Below are positions 23,121-32,862 of a DNA stretch of 64,000 nt, piece by piece. The stretch is taken from positions 62,001 to 126,000 of the forward strand of contig NZ_BSSU01000002.1 of the NCBI RefSeq assembly GCF_030161415.1, written 5' to 3'. Source of the stretch: Thalassotalea eurytherma (GTDB lineage: Bacteria > Pseudomonadota > Gammaproteobacteria > Enterobacterales > Alteromonadaceae). The notes under the pieces were generated by a model. It searched no databases. It saw nothing but the letters and a program-made list of their open reading frames with translations, and was not told the DNA's origin. Every line of letters begins with the position of its first letter. Positions within the stretch are counted from its first letter, which is position 1. The position numbers and the translations under genes were made by a program.

Positions 23121-23939
23121 TTAACGCTTTTTAAATAGCAAGGTCATACGGTTTGATTCACCTACTTTTTGAAACTTCTCTTTGTCAGCTTCTTCTTTAG
23201 CATTTAACGATGGAGGTAATGACCATACACCGCCTGCTACGCCGTCAACAATAATGCGATCCATTGGGTTGTTGTGAAAATAGCCTTCAGCCACTAGATC
23301 AAAACCTGACGCTTTAGCTACCGCTACAACATGAGATTTAGGTAAATAGCCTTTTCTAGCCGTTTGCACTGCGTCATAACCTTCTGGTGCTTGGTGTTGA
23401 ACAACACCTAACTTGCCACCTTTTTTCAGCATTTGATTAAACTGGCTAAAGGCTGCTGCTAAATCGTTACCATTTTGTAAGCCGTGCAGGCCTCTAAATG
23501 TCAGCACAACATCAGCGTTCATTGCTTTTTTATCTACGCCAGCTTTCGCATCAAAATCAGCTATAGTGACCTTACCGTAAACCGTTTTATTCTCGCTAAG
23601 TTTCTTTTCGAAATTGTCACGAGAACGCTTACGATATTTTGATTCTACTGTTGTTGGATAATGGGCAGCGACTAACTCACCTTCATCTTTTAACATTGGC
23701 GCTAAAATTTCAGTGTACCAACCACCTCCCGGTAAAATTTCTACAACTTTATCACTTGATTTTACACCGAAAAATGCCAGTGTTTCGTGAGGCTTACGAA
23801 ACTCATCACGTTTCTGGTTAGCTTCACTTCTGTGAGAGTTATCAAAAGCATGTTTACCGTGGTCGTCAGCCATTGCGGCAAATGGTAATGACAGGCTTAA
23901 CGCAAGAGTTAAGGGTAATAGTTTACTATTTTTATTCAT
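23121..23939 (-). CDS. Exported methyltransferase-like protein
   Basis: A 272-residue protein with a Sec signal peptide (SKLLPLTLALSLSLPFAAMA, cleavage after AMA near residue 24). The mature part resembles class I SAM-dependent methyltransferases: VVEILPGGGWYTEILAPML near 65-83 replaces the usual glycine motif, and MNADVVLTFRGLHG marks the post-motif region. Such predicted secreted methyltransferase-like proteins are widespread in marine Gammaproteobacteria, but SAM is not expected in the periplasm, so the catalytic role is unclear. Single gene with its own terminator. Confidence 0.8.
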   Translation of the reverse strand: MNKNSKLLPLTLALSLSLPFAAMADDHGKHAFDNSHRSEANQKRDEFRKPHETLAFFGVKSSDKVVEILPGGGWYTEILAPMLKDEGELVAAHYPTTVESKYRKRSRDNFEKKLSENKTVYGKVTIADFDAKAGVDKKAMNADVVLTFRGLHGLQNGNDLAAAFSQFNQMLKKGGKLGVVQHQAPEGYDAVQTARKGYLPKSHVVAVAKASGFDLVAEGYFHNNPMDRIIVDGVAGGVWSLPPSLNAKEEADKEKFQKVGESNRMTLLFKKR

Positions 23940-24233
23940 TTTAAATTACCTTAGTTCATTAAATTCATATTGTTATACATAACCTTGAGTGATTAGGATG
24001 ACTCTAGCAATTATTTTCTTTTCGTCAAATAGTACGAATGTAACTAAATATACAATAATTCATAAGTTTGCCCGATGAATAACCTCGATTTGGTTACCTA
24101 AAAGGTTTATGATGCTCGCTTAACAAGCACGCTTATCTTGCCTGATTCATAGATAAATCGCTATGACGATCTGATGACAGATTTAAGGGCGAGTTTAAGT
24201 AAAAGTGCATATACCAACGAAACCCAGTAATAA

Positions 24234-25700
24234 ATGATGCATCAAAGCCAAGCAAACAACCAAACGCCAGATAATAATCAACCAACGATCTTATGGCACG
24301 ATTATGAAACCTGGGGCGTATCACCAAAGTACGATAAGCCTTCACAATTTGCTGCTATTAGAACAGATTATGATTTAAATATTATTGGTGAGCCTGAAGT
24401 CTTTTATTGTCAGCCACCAGCTGATTATTTGCCGCAACCCGAAGCCGCGTTAGTTACTGGTATCACGCCACAAAAAGCGTTAAAAGAAGGTTTACCTGAA
24501 GCAGAATTTGCCGCACGTATTCATGGTTTATTTTCTGCACCAAATACTTGTGTTGCTGGCTACAATAGCATTCGTTTTGATGACGAAGTTACGCGCTATT
24601 TGCTTTACCGTAATTTTTACGACCCGTATGCGCGAGAATGGCAAAATGGTAATAGTCGTTGGGATATTATCGATATGGTTCGCGCCTGTTATGCTCTGCG
24701 TCCAGAAGGTATTAATTGGCCAGAAAATGAAGACGGTATTGTCAGCTTTAGGCTAGAATTGCTAACACAAGCAAATGGCATAAGCCACGAAGCAGCCCAT
24801 GATGCAATGAGCGATGTCTATGCGACCATTGCAATGGCAAAGTTGATTAAGGAAAAACAACCTAAGCTTTATCAATTCATTTTTGATCTTAAAAATAAAA
24901 AAGCAGTCAGTGCACATATTGATGTTTATAACATGACACCGATTGTTCATACGACAAGTAAAATTCCATCAGCCAATGGGTGTACAAGCTGGTTCGCGCC
25001 GCTAAGTTACCATCCGACAAATAAAAATGCGGTTATCTGTGTCGACTTAGCTAAAGACATTAGCCCGCTGTTAACACTCGACGCTGCGCAAATAAAAGAA
25101 AGGCTCTATACCTCATATAAAGATTTAGCCGAAGATGAGTTGCCGATTCCAGTAAAGCTGATTCATGTTAACAAGTGCCCTGTTGTCGCTCCAGCTAAAA
25201 CCTTACTACCAGAAAACGCAGAGCGACTTGGTATAGATAGAGAAGCTTGCTTAGCTAACTTAGCGAAATTAAAGCAGCACCTAGAGCTTCGTGAAACCTT
25301 AACGGAAGTTTTTACGAGCACCTATGATAATACTCTTGAAGAAGACGCAGAGCATGCGCTTTATTCAGGTTCATTCTTTAGTGATGGTGATAAAGCACAA
25401 ATGTCGGTATTGCATCAATTGCCAGCCGAGCAGTTAGCATTGCACCCATTTGAGTTTCAAGATCCTCGCCTTGCACCTATGTTATTTAGATTTAGAGCAA
25501 GAAATTACCCGCACTTGCTAAACGAAGAAGAAAAACAACAATGGCAATTGTATTGCAAAGATAAAATACAACTCGGTGGTAAAGGCATATTAAGTGCTGA
25601 GGAATACATGCTAAAACTTGAAAACTTAGCTTATGAGCATGAAAGTAACGAAAATAAAATGGCCATTTTAAAGGCATTATACAACTATATAAGCCAGTAA
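24234..25700 (+). CDS. sbcB: Exodeoxyribonuclease I
   Basis: A 488-residue 3'-5' exonuclease of single-stranded DNA that works in recombination and mismatch repair. The DEDD active-site motifs are visible: WHDYETWG near residue 21-28 (most relatives have TFG), NSIRFDDEVTRYLLYRNFYD near 106-125 and HDAMSDVYATIAMAK near 186-200. A C-terminal helical domain follows, as in E. coli ExoI (475 residues). The start could be the second Met or a little later; the family begins about 15 residues before the DYET motif. No operon partner. The 294 bases before it, shared with the divergent neighbour, hold no other gene. Confidence 0.93.
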   Translation: MMHQSQANNQTPDNNQPTILWHDYETWGVSPKYDKPSQFAAIRTDYDLNIIGEPEVFYCQPPADYLPQPEAALVTGITPQKALKEGLPEAEFAARIHGLFSAPNTCVAGYNSIRFDDEVTRYLLYRNFYDPYAREWQNGNSRWDIIDMVRACYALRPEGINWPENEDGIVSFRLELLTQANGISHEAAHDAMSDVYATIAMAKLIKEKQPKLYQFIFDLKNKKAVSAHIDVYNMTPIVHTTSKIPSANGCTSWFAPLSYHPTNKNAVICVDLAKDISPLLTLDAAQIKERLYTSYKDLAEDELPIPVKLIHVNKCPVVAPAKTLLPENAERLGIDREACLANLAKLKQHLELRETLTEVFTSTYDNTLEEDAEHALYSGSFFSDGDKAQMSVLHQLPAEQLALHPFEFQDPRLAPMLFRFRARNYPHLLNEEEKQQWQLYCKDKIQLGGKGILSAEEYMLKLENLAYEHESNENKMAILKALYNYISQ

Positions 25701-25713
25701 TAGAGCTCACTCA

Positions 25714-26604
25714 TTACTTTAACCAATACTTTTCCGCGTGTTCTTCTACTGGAAAGCTTGTATTGCTGAGCTCAATCACCACACGCTCATCTAACCCTAG
25801 TTTAGCTAAAGAATGACCAAAATGTTGCGTAAATAAAACTTGGTAACTGCCGTCAACAAACGCCTTTTCTAACCCTGATTCAAGAATAGTTGCTAATGCT
25901 TCATTATCTTTTTGAACGAAAAAGTAATAGGCGGCTTTGTACTTAAATAAAAGTGACTCTTCAATGACAAGAGCTTTATTACGCTCATGCTCCGACTCTG
26001 TTACCACTTCTAAAACAGAGCGAGGAAAATAGTCTGCAATACCAGATGTAATAGCTTTTGATAATAATGGAAACGTAAAATTGCCTTCAATTGGTAGCTG
26101 ATTCTCTTTAAATACTTCGTAATCTGTCCAATCAAAGCGTTGAACGGCTAAAAGCTGCTGTAAATCTTGCTTGGTTTTCACTTCAGAAAACAATGCTTGA
26201 TCAGATGGTCGAATTAAGGCAACTCGCCAACCTATTAACCCTCGATATAATGGAAATTTAATTGCTCTTAATAGCGCTTCTCTATCTTTTGAGGTAGTAG
26301 ACCAATTTAAGTCTATCTCGCTCCCATCGCTGAGCTCTTTTAACGCCCTACCTTGGGTATAACTTCTTTTATGGTAAACAATATTTACACGATAGTTCTC
26401 TTTACGAAAAACTAATCGAAGTAAGCCTTCAATAAACGGGTTTCTCACTTTGTTACCATCTAACGGGCCGGGAATAACAATATCGATGGGTACTAAGTTA
26501 TCTGTAGGATCAGAAGATTCATTAACGGAAGAATGTGCAAGTACATCAGTAGCTTGCACTAAAAAAACAACGCAAAAAAATAGCTGTAAATATTTTAACG
26601 ACAT
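25714..26604 (-). CDS. Periplasmic solute-binding-like protein
   Basis: A 296-residue protein with a signal peptide (LFFCVVFLVQATDVLA, cleavage near residue 23). The mature part has the two-lobed extracellular solute-binding (SBP family 3-like) character: VIPGPLDGNKVRNPF, then repeated hydrophobic strands and a late KAFVDGSYQVLFTQHFG, typical of the C-terminal end of these proteins. No transporter genes accompany it; orphan members often act as sensors. Ligand unknown. Confidence 0.75.
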   Translation of the reverse strand: MSLKYLQLFFCVVFLVQATDVLAHSSVNESSDPTDNLVPIDIVIPGPLDGNKVRNPFIEGLLRLVFRKENYRVNIVYHKRSYTQGRALKELSDGSEIDLNWSTTSKDREALLRAIKFPLYRGLIGWRVALIRPSDQALFSEVKTKQDLQQLLAVQRFDWTDYEVFKENQLPIEGNFTFPLLSKAITSGIADYFPRSVLEVVTESEHERNKALVIEESLLFKYKAAYYFFVQKDNEALATILESGLEKAFVDGSYQVLFTQHFGHSLAKLGLDERVVIELSNTSFPVEEHAEKYWLK

Positions 26605-26646
26605 AAAAAGCCTCTAACGATTAGCTAAAGTATAGAGGCTTTTTTT
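26605..26646 (-). terminator. Terminator of the beta-hydroxyacid dehydrogenase gene
   Basis: A 10-bp stem AAAGCCTCTA (26607-26616) with TAGAGGCTTT (26633-26642), 16-base loop, T-rich on both strands. It lies between that gene's stop and the start of the binding-protein gene. Confidence 0.8.
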
Positions 26647-26659
26647 AAATTTGGCTTAT

Positions 26660-27523
26660 CTACTTCTTAAACCGTGCAATCAAGCTAGACGTATCCCATC
26701 GATTGCCGCCCATAGATTGTACTTCTTGATAATAACCATCAACCATGCGGGTCATCGGTAGTTCAATATTATGTTGCTGTGCTTGCTCAAAAGCGATGCC
26801 AAGATCTTTTCGCATCCAATCAACGGCAAAGCCAAATTCATACTCACCTGCAAACATCGTTTTATAGCGGTTCTCCATTTGCCATGAGCCTGCCGCTCCT
26901 TTAGATATCGTTTCAACCAGCTTATCTGGATCTAATCCGACTTTTTCTGCAAAGTTAAAACCTTCAGCTAAACCTTGAACGACGCCAGCGATACAAATTT
27001 GATTGACCATTTTAGCCAACTGGCCTGCACCTGCATCCCCCATTAATTGTGTAAAACGCGCATAGGCATCCATCACTGGTGCTACTTTGGCAAAATGACT
27101 TTCACTACCACCACACATCACAGTTAAAACACCATTTTCAGCACCTGCTTGACCACCAGAAACAGGTGCATCAATAAAACCAAAGCCTTTATCTTGGCAG
27201 GCTTTATCAAGCTCTTTCGCCAATTCGGCTGATGCCGTTGTATGATCAACTAAAATAGCACCCTGTTTTAAACCGGCAAGAATACCTGAATCGCCATAAA
27301 CGACGCTTCTTACATCATCATCATTGCCCACACAGCAAAAAACAACATCACATTCAAGCGCCGCATCTTTAGGTGTTGCAGCAATATTGCCAGAAAATTC
27401 ATTCTGCCAAGCTATTGCTTTTGCTTCGCTACGATTATAAACCGTTGTTTTATAGCCAGCGTTTTGTAAATGACCTGCCATAGGGAAACCCATGACACCT
27501 AACCCGATGAATGCTACTTTCAT
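26660..27523 (-). CDS. NAD(P)-dependent beta-hydroxyacid dehydrogenase
   Basis: A 287-residue member of the 3-hydroxyisobutyrate dehydrogenase family: Rossmann motif AFIGLGVMGFPMAGHL (residues 4-19), the substrate motif DAPVSGGQAGAENG near 118-131 and the catalytic Lys in LAKMVNQICIAG near 169-180. Members oxidise short hydroxyacids or reduce tartronate semialdehyde or succinic semialdehyde. Without pathway neighbours the substrate is open. Single gene with its own terminator. Confidence 0.9.
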   Translation of the reverse strand: MKVAFIGLGVMGFPMAGHLQNAGYKTTVYNRSEAKAIAWQNEFSGNIAATPKDAALECDVVFCCVGNDDDVRSVVYGDSGILAGLKQGAILVDHTTASAELAKELDKACQDKGFGFIDAPVSGGQAGAENGVLTVMCGGSESHFAKVAPVMDAYARFTQLMGDAGAGQLAKMVNQICIAGVVQGLAEGFNFAEKVGLDPDKLVETISKGAAGSWQMENRYKTMFAGEYEFGFAVDWMRKDLGIAFEQAQQHNIELPMTRMVDGYYQEVQSMGGNRWDTSSLIARFKK

Positions 27524-27672
27524 TAATGACTCCTAATAGTTTTAGGCATTCTATCTAAAAAGCGAACATTAACAACAATTAAAAACCAAGAATTTTCTAC
27601 TCTGCAAAAATAGATTGCACACAACTTAATTTTGCACTACCATTATTTTAATTAACGAGAGGATTATAGATC

Positions 27673-28155
27673 ATGAGTCAATTTTATCAGTTCAGCGCAG
27701 AAGATTTTAAAGGTGAAAACATTGAAATGTCTGCATATAAAGGCAAAGTCGTATTAGTGGTAAATACCGCAAGTGCGTGTGGTTTTACACCGCAATATGA
27801 AGGTTTACAAAACATCTATAAAGCATATCAAGATCAAGGCTTTGAAATATTGGCTTTCCCTTGTAACCAATTTGGACAACAGGAAAAAGGTTCAAATGAT
27901 GAAATCAAATCGTTTTGTGATTTGAATTTTAATATTAGCTTCCCGCTGTTCGCAAAAATAGACGTTAATGGTGAGCAAACTCACCCTTTATTTAATCACC
28001 TTAAACAAGAAGCACCAGGTATTTTAGGTACTAAAAAAATTAAGTGGAATTTCACAAAGTTCTTAATTGGCAAAGATGGACAGGTGATCAAACGCTACGC
28101 GCCTACCACTAAACCTCAAGCGATTGAAGCTGACATAAAAGCACAACTAGCGTAA
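27673..28155 (+). CDS. Glutathione peroxidase family thiol peroxidase
   Basis: A 160-residue glutathione peroxidase-like enzyme with active-site Cys in NTASACGFTPQYEGL near residue 36, followed by FPCNQFGQQEKGS and WNFTKFLIGKDG, carrying the Gln and Trp of the catalytic tetrad. Bacterial Cys-type members reduce hydrogen peroxide and organic hydroperoxides, often with thioredoxin. The neighbouring gene four bases downstream is an OhrR-like regulator, so the pair probably forms a peroxide-controlled unit. BtuE is a possible name. Confidence 0.92.
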   Translation: MSQFYQFSAEDFKGENIEMSAYKGKVVLVVNTASACGFTPQYEGLQNIYKAYQDQGFEILAFPCNQFGQQEKGSNDEIKSFCDLNFNISFPLFAKIDVNGEQTHPLFNHLKQEAPGILGTKKIKWNFTKFLIGKDGQVIKRYAPTTKPQAIEADIKAQLA

Positions 28156-28159
28156 AAAA

Positions 28160-28597
28160 ATGGCCAATCATTTAGCGCTTGAAAATCAGTTATGTTTTCG
28201 CCTGTATCGTTTAAATAAACGAATGGCGAAGATGTATGCGCCCCTATTAAAGTCGTTAAACCTAACCTATCCGCAATATTTGGTTATGTTAGCCCTATGG
28301 CAATCAACCAGTGAAGGACTGTCAGTAAAGTCGCTTGGTGAGACCTTAGAGCTCGATTCTGGTACGTTGTCACCTTTACTGAAAAGAATGCAGACAAATG
28401 GCTTAGTTCAACGCACACGTAGTGAAGAAGATGAAAGAACGGTGCTTATCTCTTTAACTGAGTCGGGTATAGCGCTTAAAGCGCAAGCAATTGATATCCC
28501 GTTAACCTTATTTGGCAAAACAGGGTTATCAGAAAGTGAATTTACGCAGTTAACCTACTTGCTTGATAAACTGATCAGCACTACTGCAAATACATAA
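28160..28597 (+). CDS. ohrR-like: MarR/OhrR-type redox-sensing repressor
   Basis: A 145-residue MarR-family winged-helix regulator. The N-terminal ENQLCFRLYRLNKRM (residues 6-20) matches OhrR proteins, whose reactive Cys there senses organic hydroperoxides. The winged helix runs from about 45 to 105 (TLELDSGTLSPLLKRMQ as recognition helix, RSEEDERTVLISLT as wing). OhrR normally controls an ohr gene; here the partner is a glutathione peroxidase, 4 bases upstream. Autoregulation is likely, though no operator was identified. Confidence 0.88.
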   Translation: MANHLALENQLCFRLYRLNKRMAKMYAPLLKSLNLTYPQYLVMLALWQSTSEGLSVKSLGETLELDSGTLSPLLKRMQTNGLVQRTRSEEDERTVLISLTESGIALKAQAIDIPLTLFGKTGLSESEFTQLTYLLDKLISTTANT

Positions 28598-28613
28598 GTG
28601 CTAAGATTTAAAA

Positions 28614-28644
28614 CAAAAAAGCTCAACAACGTTGAGCTTTTTTT
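28614..28644. terminator. Bidirectional terminator between ohrR-like and topA genes
   Basis: Stem GCTCAAC (28621-28627) with GTTGAGC (28631-28637), loop AAC, an A run before and a T run after, so it can serve both converging genes. Confidence 0.85.
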
Positions 28645-28663
28645 ATTTCTGTCACCTTAAACA

Positions 28664-31330
28664 CTATTTTTTAGCTTTTGCTTTAGGCTTAGCCTTTGCT
28701 TTAGGTTTCGCTTTCTTTTTACTTTCTTCCACCCACTTTTCATCAATATATTTTGCTGTCCAGCCAGTGGCTTTGCCATCAACTTCAGTCATTACATATT
28801 GCTCTTTTGTCTTGCGACTAAAGCGAACGATAGATTCGTTACCATCAGGGTCTTTTGCCGGCGCGTCTGCTAAATAATAAAACTTAGGAGAAATTCTATC
28901 TCTAAAGCGACTGAGTTCTGCAACCTTAGGTGCTCGAGTTTCCCTTGATTTAGGGAAAGTATTAGCCGCTAAGAAAATACCAGCCGCACCGTCACGTAAC
29001 ACGAAGTGTGCTTCTGACTTTTCACAAGGTAGCTCTGGTAATTGCACCGGATCTTCTTTAGGTGGCGCAGCTTCACCGCTTTTCAATAATTTACGTGTGT
29101 TCTTACAATCTGCGTTGGTACAACCAAAGTACTTACCAAATCGCCCAGATTTAAGCTCCATATCAGAGCCACACTTGTCACACTCAATGATTGGACCGTC
29201 GTAGCCTTTAATCTTAAATTCGCCAAGCTCAAGTTCATGACCATCACACTGAGGGTTGTTACCACAAACATGTAACTTTCGCGTTTCATCAATTAAGTAG
29301 CTATCCATTGCTGTTGAACATTTAGGACAGCGATGCATTGCACGTAATGCTTCAGTTTCTTGATCTTCAGCTAAAACGCTAACAGCCTCTTCACCAGAGG
29401 TTAAGTTCATGGTTGTTGTACAACGCTCTTTTGGTGGCAATGAGTAGCCTGAACAACCAAGAAATACACCTGTAGAGGCTGTTCTAATGCCCATTTTACG
29501 ACCACACGTTGGGCAATCAATATCTGTAAGGACAACTTCATTGCTTGGCATACCACCTTCGTCTTGAGGTTTGTCAGCAGTTGATAATTGCTCAGTAAAG
29601 TTTTTGTAAAACTCGTCTAACAATGCTTTCCAGTCTTGTGAACCAGCAGCAATTTGATCGAGTTCAGCTTCCATCGTCGCAGTAAAGTCATAGTTCATTA
29701 AGTTTTTAAAACTAGCAGATAAACTATCAGTAACGATTTCACCCATTTTTTCAGCATAAAAACGTTTATTCTCTAAACGTACATAACCACGGTCTTGAAT
29801 AGTAGAAATAATTGACGCATACGTCGATGGGCGGCCAATAGAGCGCTTTTCTAACTCTTTTACTAACGATGCTTCACCAAATCGCGCAGGCGGCTTAGTA
29901 AAGTGCTGTGCTGGCTCTAAATTAACTAATGATAATTCATCACCAACTTGTAAATCAGGGAGATGTGTATCTTTATCAGATTTTGACAGTTGAGGATGCA
30001 CACGCGTCCAACCGTCAAACTTCATCACACGGCCTTTGGCTTTAAGATCATAATCGCCGGCACTTACTGTTAATGTTGAAACGTCATAGCGAGCTGCTGT
30101 CATTTGACAAGCAACGAACTGGCGCCAGATTAATTCGTAAAGTTTTTTACAATCGGCGTCCATATCCATCAACAAAGCTGCTTCTAATTTTACATTAGAT
30201 GGGCGAATCGCCTCATGCGCCTCTTGTGCATTTGACTTAGCACCATAAACTTTCGCTTTTTCAGGCAGGTAGTCATCGCCAAAGCTGTCACGAATATAAG
30301 TACGACACATCTCTACGGCATCTTTACTTAAATTCGTTGAGTCGGTACGCATATAGGTAATGTGACCAGCTTCATATAAACGCTGTGCTAAGCCCATTGT
30401 GCGCTTAACACCATAGCCTAAGCGGGTACTTGCCGCTTGTTGTAGCGTTGATGTAATGAACGGTGCTGATGATGAGCTTTTAGAAGGCTTATCTTCACGT
30501 TTACTTACTTGATAACTTGCATTTTCTAATAACTTAACGGCAGCCATTGTGCGCGTTTCGTTATCTGGCTTAAACGCTTTACCCAATTCATGAGTAACAG
30601 CAAGTTTTAGTGAGGTCTTGTCTGCAGTTAACGTGTCTGCATGAATATCCCAAAACTCTTCAGGAATAAATGCTTTAATTTCACGTTCTTTTTCAACGAC
30701 TAATTTTACTGCTACGGATTGAACTCGCCCTGCTGACAGGCCACGAGCAAGTTTTTTCCATAATAATGGGCTTACCATAAAGCCAACAACACGGTCTAAA
30801 AAGCGTCGTGCTTGTTGGGCATTGACACCAGGCATACTTAATTCGCCTGGTTCAGAAAACGCTTGTTCTATCGCGTTTTGGGTAATTTCATTAAACACCA
30901 CGCGCTTATATTTATCATCATCGGCACCAATAATTTCTTTCAAGTGCCATGCAATCGCTTCTCCCTCGCGGTCCAAATCGGTTGCGAGATAGATAGTGTC
31001 AGCATTGTCTGCAAGTTTCTTTAATTCTGTGACGACCTTTTCTTTGCCTGGCAGTATTTGATAATCAGCCTGCCAATCTTTTTCAGGGTTTATCCCCATG
31101 CGATTAAATAATGCTTGCTTATCACGTTTTGCTTTATATTTTGCTTTTGCTTCAGGCGCCATTTTTCTTACTTCAGCCGGCGACTTGGCAGCAACTTTTT
31201 TTCCTGAGCTTCCCGTTGGAAGATCACGGACATGACCAACACTCGATTTAACGACAAAGTTTTTGCCTAAGTATTTGTTGATCGTTTTAGCTTTAGCTGG
31301 TGACTCTACAATGACCAGTGATTTTGCCAT
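28664..31330 (-). CDS. topA: DNA topoisomerase I
   Basis: An 888-residue type IA topoisomerase that relaxes negative supercoils. The Toprim domain starts at [20 protein letters not shown], with [13 protein letters not shown] near 118-130. The active-site Tyr is in [13 protein letters not shown] near residue 322 (Tyr319 in E. coli). At least three C-terminal zinc ribbons (CPTC...C, CPKC...C, CDKC...C, about 620-750) and a Lys/Ala-rich tail follow, as in E. coli (865 residues). Convergent with the ohrR-like gene. The upstream 360 bases hold only divergent promoter sequence. Confidence 0.97.
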   Translation of the reverse strand: MAKSLVIVESPAKAKTINKYLGKNFVVKSSVGHVRDLPTGSSGKKVAAKSPAEVRKMAPEAKAKYKAKRDKQALFNRMGINPEKDWQADYQILPGKEKVVTELKKLADNADTIYLATDLDREGEAIAWHLKEIIGADDDKYKRVVFNEITQNAIEQAFSEPGELSMPGVNAQQARRFLDRVVGFMVSPLLWKKLARGLSAGRVQSVAVKLVVEKEREIKAFIPEEFWDIHADTLTADKTSLKLAVTHELGKAFKPDNETRTMAAVKLLENASYQVSKREDKPSKSSSSAPFITSTLQQAASTRLGYGVKRTMGLAQRLYEAGHITYMRTDSTNLSKDAVEMCRTYIRDSFGDDYLPEKAKVYGAKSNAQEAHEAIRPSNVKLEAALLMDMDADCKKLYELIWRQFVACQMTAARYDVSTLTVSAGDYDLKAKGRVMKFDGWTRVHPQLSKSDKDTHLPDLQVGDELSLVNLEPAQHFTKPPARFGEASLVKELEKRSIGRPSTYASIISTIQDRGYVRLENKRFYAEKMGEIVTDSLSASFKNLMNYDFTATMEAELDQIAAGSQDWKALLDEFYKNFTEQLSTADKPQDEGGMPSNEVVLTDIDCPTCGRKMGIRTASTGVFLGCSGYSLPPKERCTTTMNLTSGEEAVSVLAEDQETEALRAMHRCPKCSTAMDSYLIDETRKLHVCGNNPQCDGHELELGEFKIKGYDGPIIECDKCGSDMELKSGRFGKYFGCTNADCKNTRKLLKSGEAAPPKEDPVQLPELPCEKSEAHFVLRDGAAGIFLAANTFPKSRETRAPKVAELSRFRDRISPKFYYLADAPAKDPDGNESIVRFSRKTKEQYVMTEVDGKATGWTAKYIDEKWVEESKKKAKPKAKAKPKAKAKK

Positions 31331-31690
31331 ATGTTCTAAAATTCCTAAATAAAGGGGTGATTCCCCTAGCTTTCATGTATCGCACTATATAATGGATGAG
31401 CTTGGGCGATGATGAATAAAAACACTTATAACAAGCTTTTTAAAATAACTATTAGATATATCTATTATTCGCGAGGCTGACAAGTAATAATTTTTTTATA
31501 TTAGCCAAATATTTCTATTTAGATATAATGACGCCCAAATTTTTGGCGCCACATCATAATAAACTTTGCATGAAAAGGTAATAGCTTTTTTCAATAAAAG
31601 CCAAGCAATTGCCATCTTTTGCAAATAAAAACAATAATTATTCATAAGATGTGGTCATTTTCACTTCAAACAAGTAAGTTCGAGAAAATT

Positions 31691-32797
31691 ATGACAAGCT
31701 CTAAACAGGAATTTTTTGAAAACATCAAGCAAACCCTTTGCCCACCTGGCAATGGTGTATTTACGGTAAATACAGCAAAAGAACGTAAAGAAGCCCTTCA
31801 CTACAGCTTGTTTGGCCAAACAAAAAATATTGATGCGCTTTGGCACCAGTCATTTGAAAAACTACCGTCGGCCTGCAACGCAGTGATGTTGGGGATTGCC
31901 TCTGATTGTGGTGGTGGTATTTTACGTGGCGCTAACTGGGGACCACTATTTGTTCGCTCGACATTACTTGAGCAGCACCCTAACCTATCCGTATTTGATT
32001 TAGGTGATGTGCGTGTTATTCCACATTTATTGCACGACAAGTATTTAAATGAAGCGACATTAAGCAACTGTCGACGCGCCCTTTATCAAAATGAAAACAG
32101 TACCTTACCGGTAAGCCCACTCAGTATCACAGAAGAAACGCTGCATGATTTCTACCGTGAATTCCCTGAAAAAGGCATCTTTGGTATTGGTGGCGATCAC
32201 TCAATTAGTTACCCACTGACAAAAGCATATTTAGTCGCGAAGAAAGCGCAAGGTAAGCGCGCTGCAATTATCCATTTTGACGCTCACACAGATTTATTGC
32301 ATGAACGATTAGGGATAGATTTATGTTTTGGCTCTTGGTGTACACATATTTTAGATGATTTACATGCACCAAATCATTTAATTCAAGTTGGTATTCGTTC
32401 AAGTGGTAAACCTAAGTCACATTGGGAAGATACCTTTGGTGTGAAACAACACTGGGCGCATGAAGTACGTGAAGAAGGTGTTAATGTCATTATCGAAAGG
32501 ATCAAAGCGCAGTTAGCGCCAGAATCGATTGATGAGCTTTACGTCAGTTTCGATATCGATGCAATTGACCAAGAATTTGCTTCTGCAACAGGGACACCAG
32601 AGCCAGATGGTTTATACCCTCAAGAAGCAGAGGAAATTATCAAAGCATTAGCTGAAATCTACCTGATAACGGGTGCAGACATGATGGAAATAGCGCCATT
32701 TACTGACAGTACGGGTCGCGGTCAAGAAGCTGTGGCTAAAACACTCGAGGTAGCAGGTAACCTTTCTGCATTGATGATCAATGAAATGAATAAATAG
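31691..32797 (+). CDS. Arginase/agmatinase/formimidoylglutamase-family hydrolase
   Basis: A 368-residue ureohydrolase with the binuclear manganese motifs: GIGGDHSISYPL, IIHFDAHTDLLHE and VSFDIDAIDQEFASATGTPEPDG. It cleaves a guanidino-type C-N bond, but arginine, agmatine, formimidoylglutamate or another substrate cannot be told apart by eye. The ATG at 31691 is chosen; an upstream start would add 24 residues that look non-coding. The 31331-31690 stretch before it is AT-rich and shows no other gene or recognisable motif. Single gene. Confidence 0.88.
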   Translation: MTSSKQEFFENIKQTLCPPGNGVFTVNTAKERKEALHYSLFGQTKNIDALWHQSFEKLPSACNAVMLGIASDCGGGILRGANWGPLFVRSTLLEQHPNLSVFDLGDVRVIPHLLHDKYLNEATLSNCRRALYQNENSTLPVSPLSITEETLHDFYREFPEKGIFGIGGDHSISYPLTKAYLVAKKAQGKRAAIIHFDAHTDLLHERLGIDLCFGSWCTHILDDLHAPNHLIQVGIRSSGKPKSHWEDTFGVKQHWAHEVREEGVNVIIERIKAQLAPESIDELYVSFDIDAIDQEFASATGTPEPDGLYPQEAEEIIKALAEIYLITGADMMEIAPFTDSTGRGQEAVAKTLEVAGNLSALMINEMNK

Positions 32798-32816
32798 CAA
32801 TAGTTAACCAAATACA

Positions 32817-32846
32817 AAAAAGGCAGCGTATTTACGCTGCCTTTTT
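32817..32846. terminator. Bidirectional terminator after the arginase-family gene
   Basis: A 9-bp stem AGGCAGCGT (32821-32829) with ACGCTGCCT (32834-32842), A run before and T run after; shared with the converging lipoprotein gene. Confidence 0.88.
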
Positions 32847-32862
32847 TATTCGTCGTTAATGA

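Noticed and set aside
31331-31690. ARG box upstream of the arginase-family gene
   Set aside because: ATAATTATTCAT near 31635 is only half of a consensus box; the other half is poor, so no operator is claimed.
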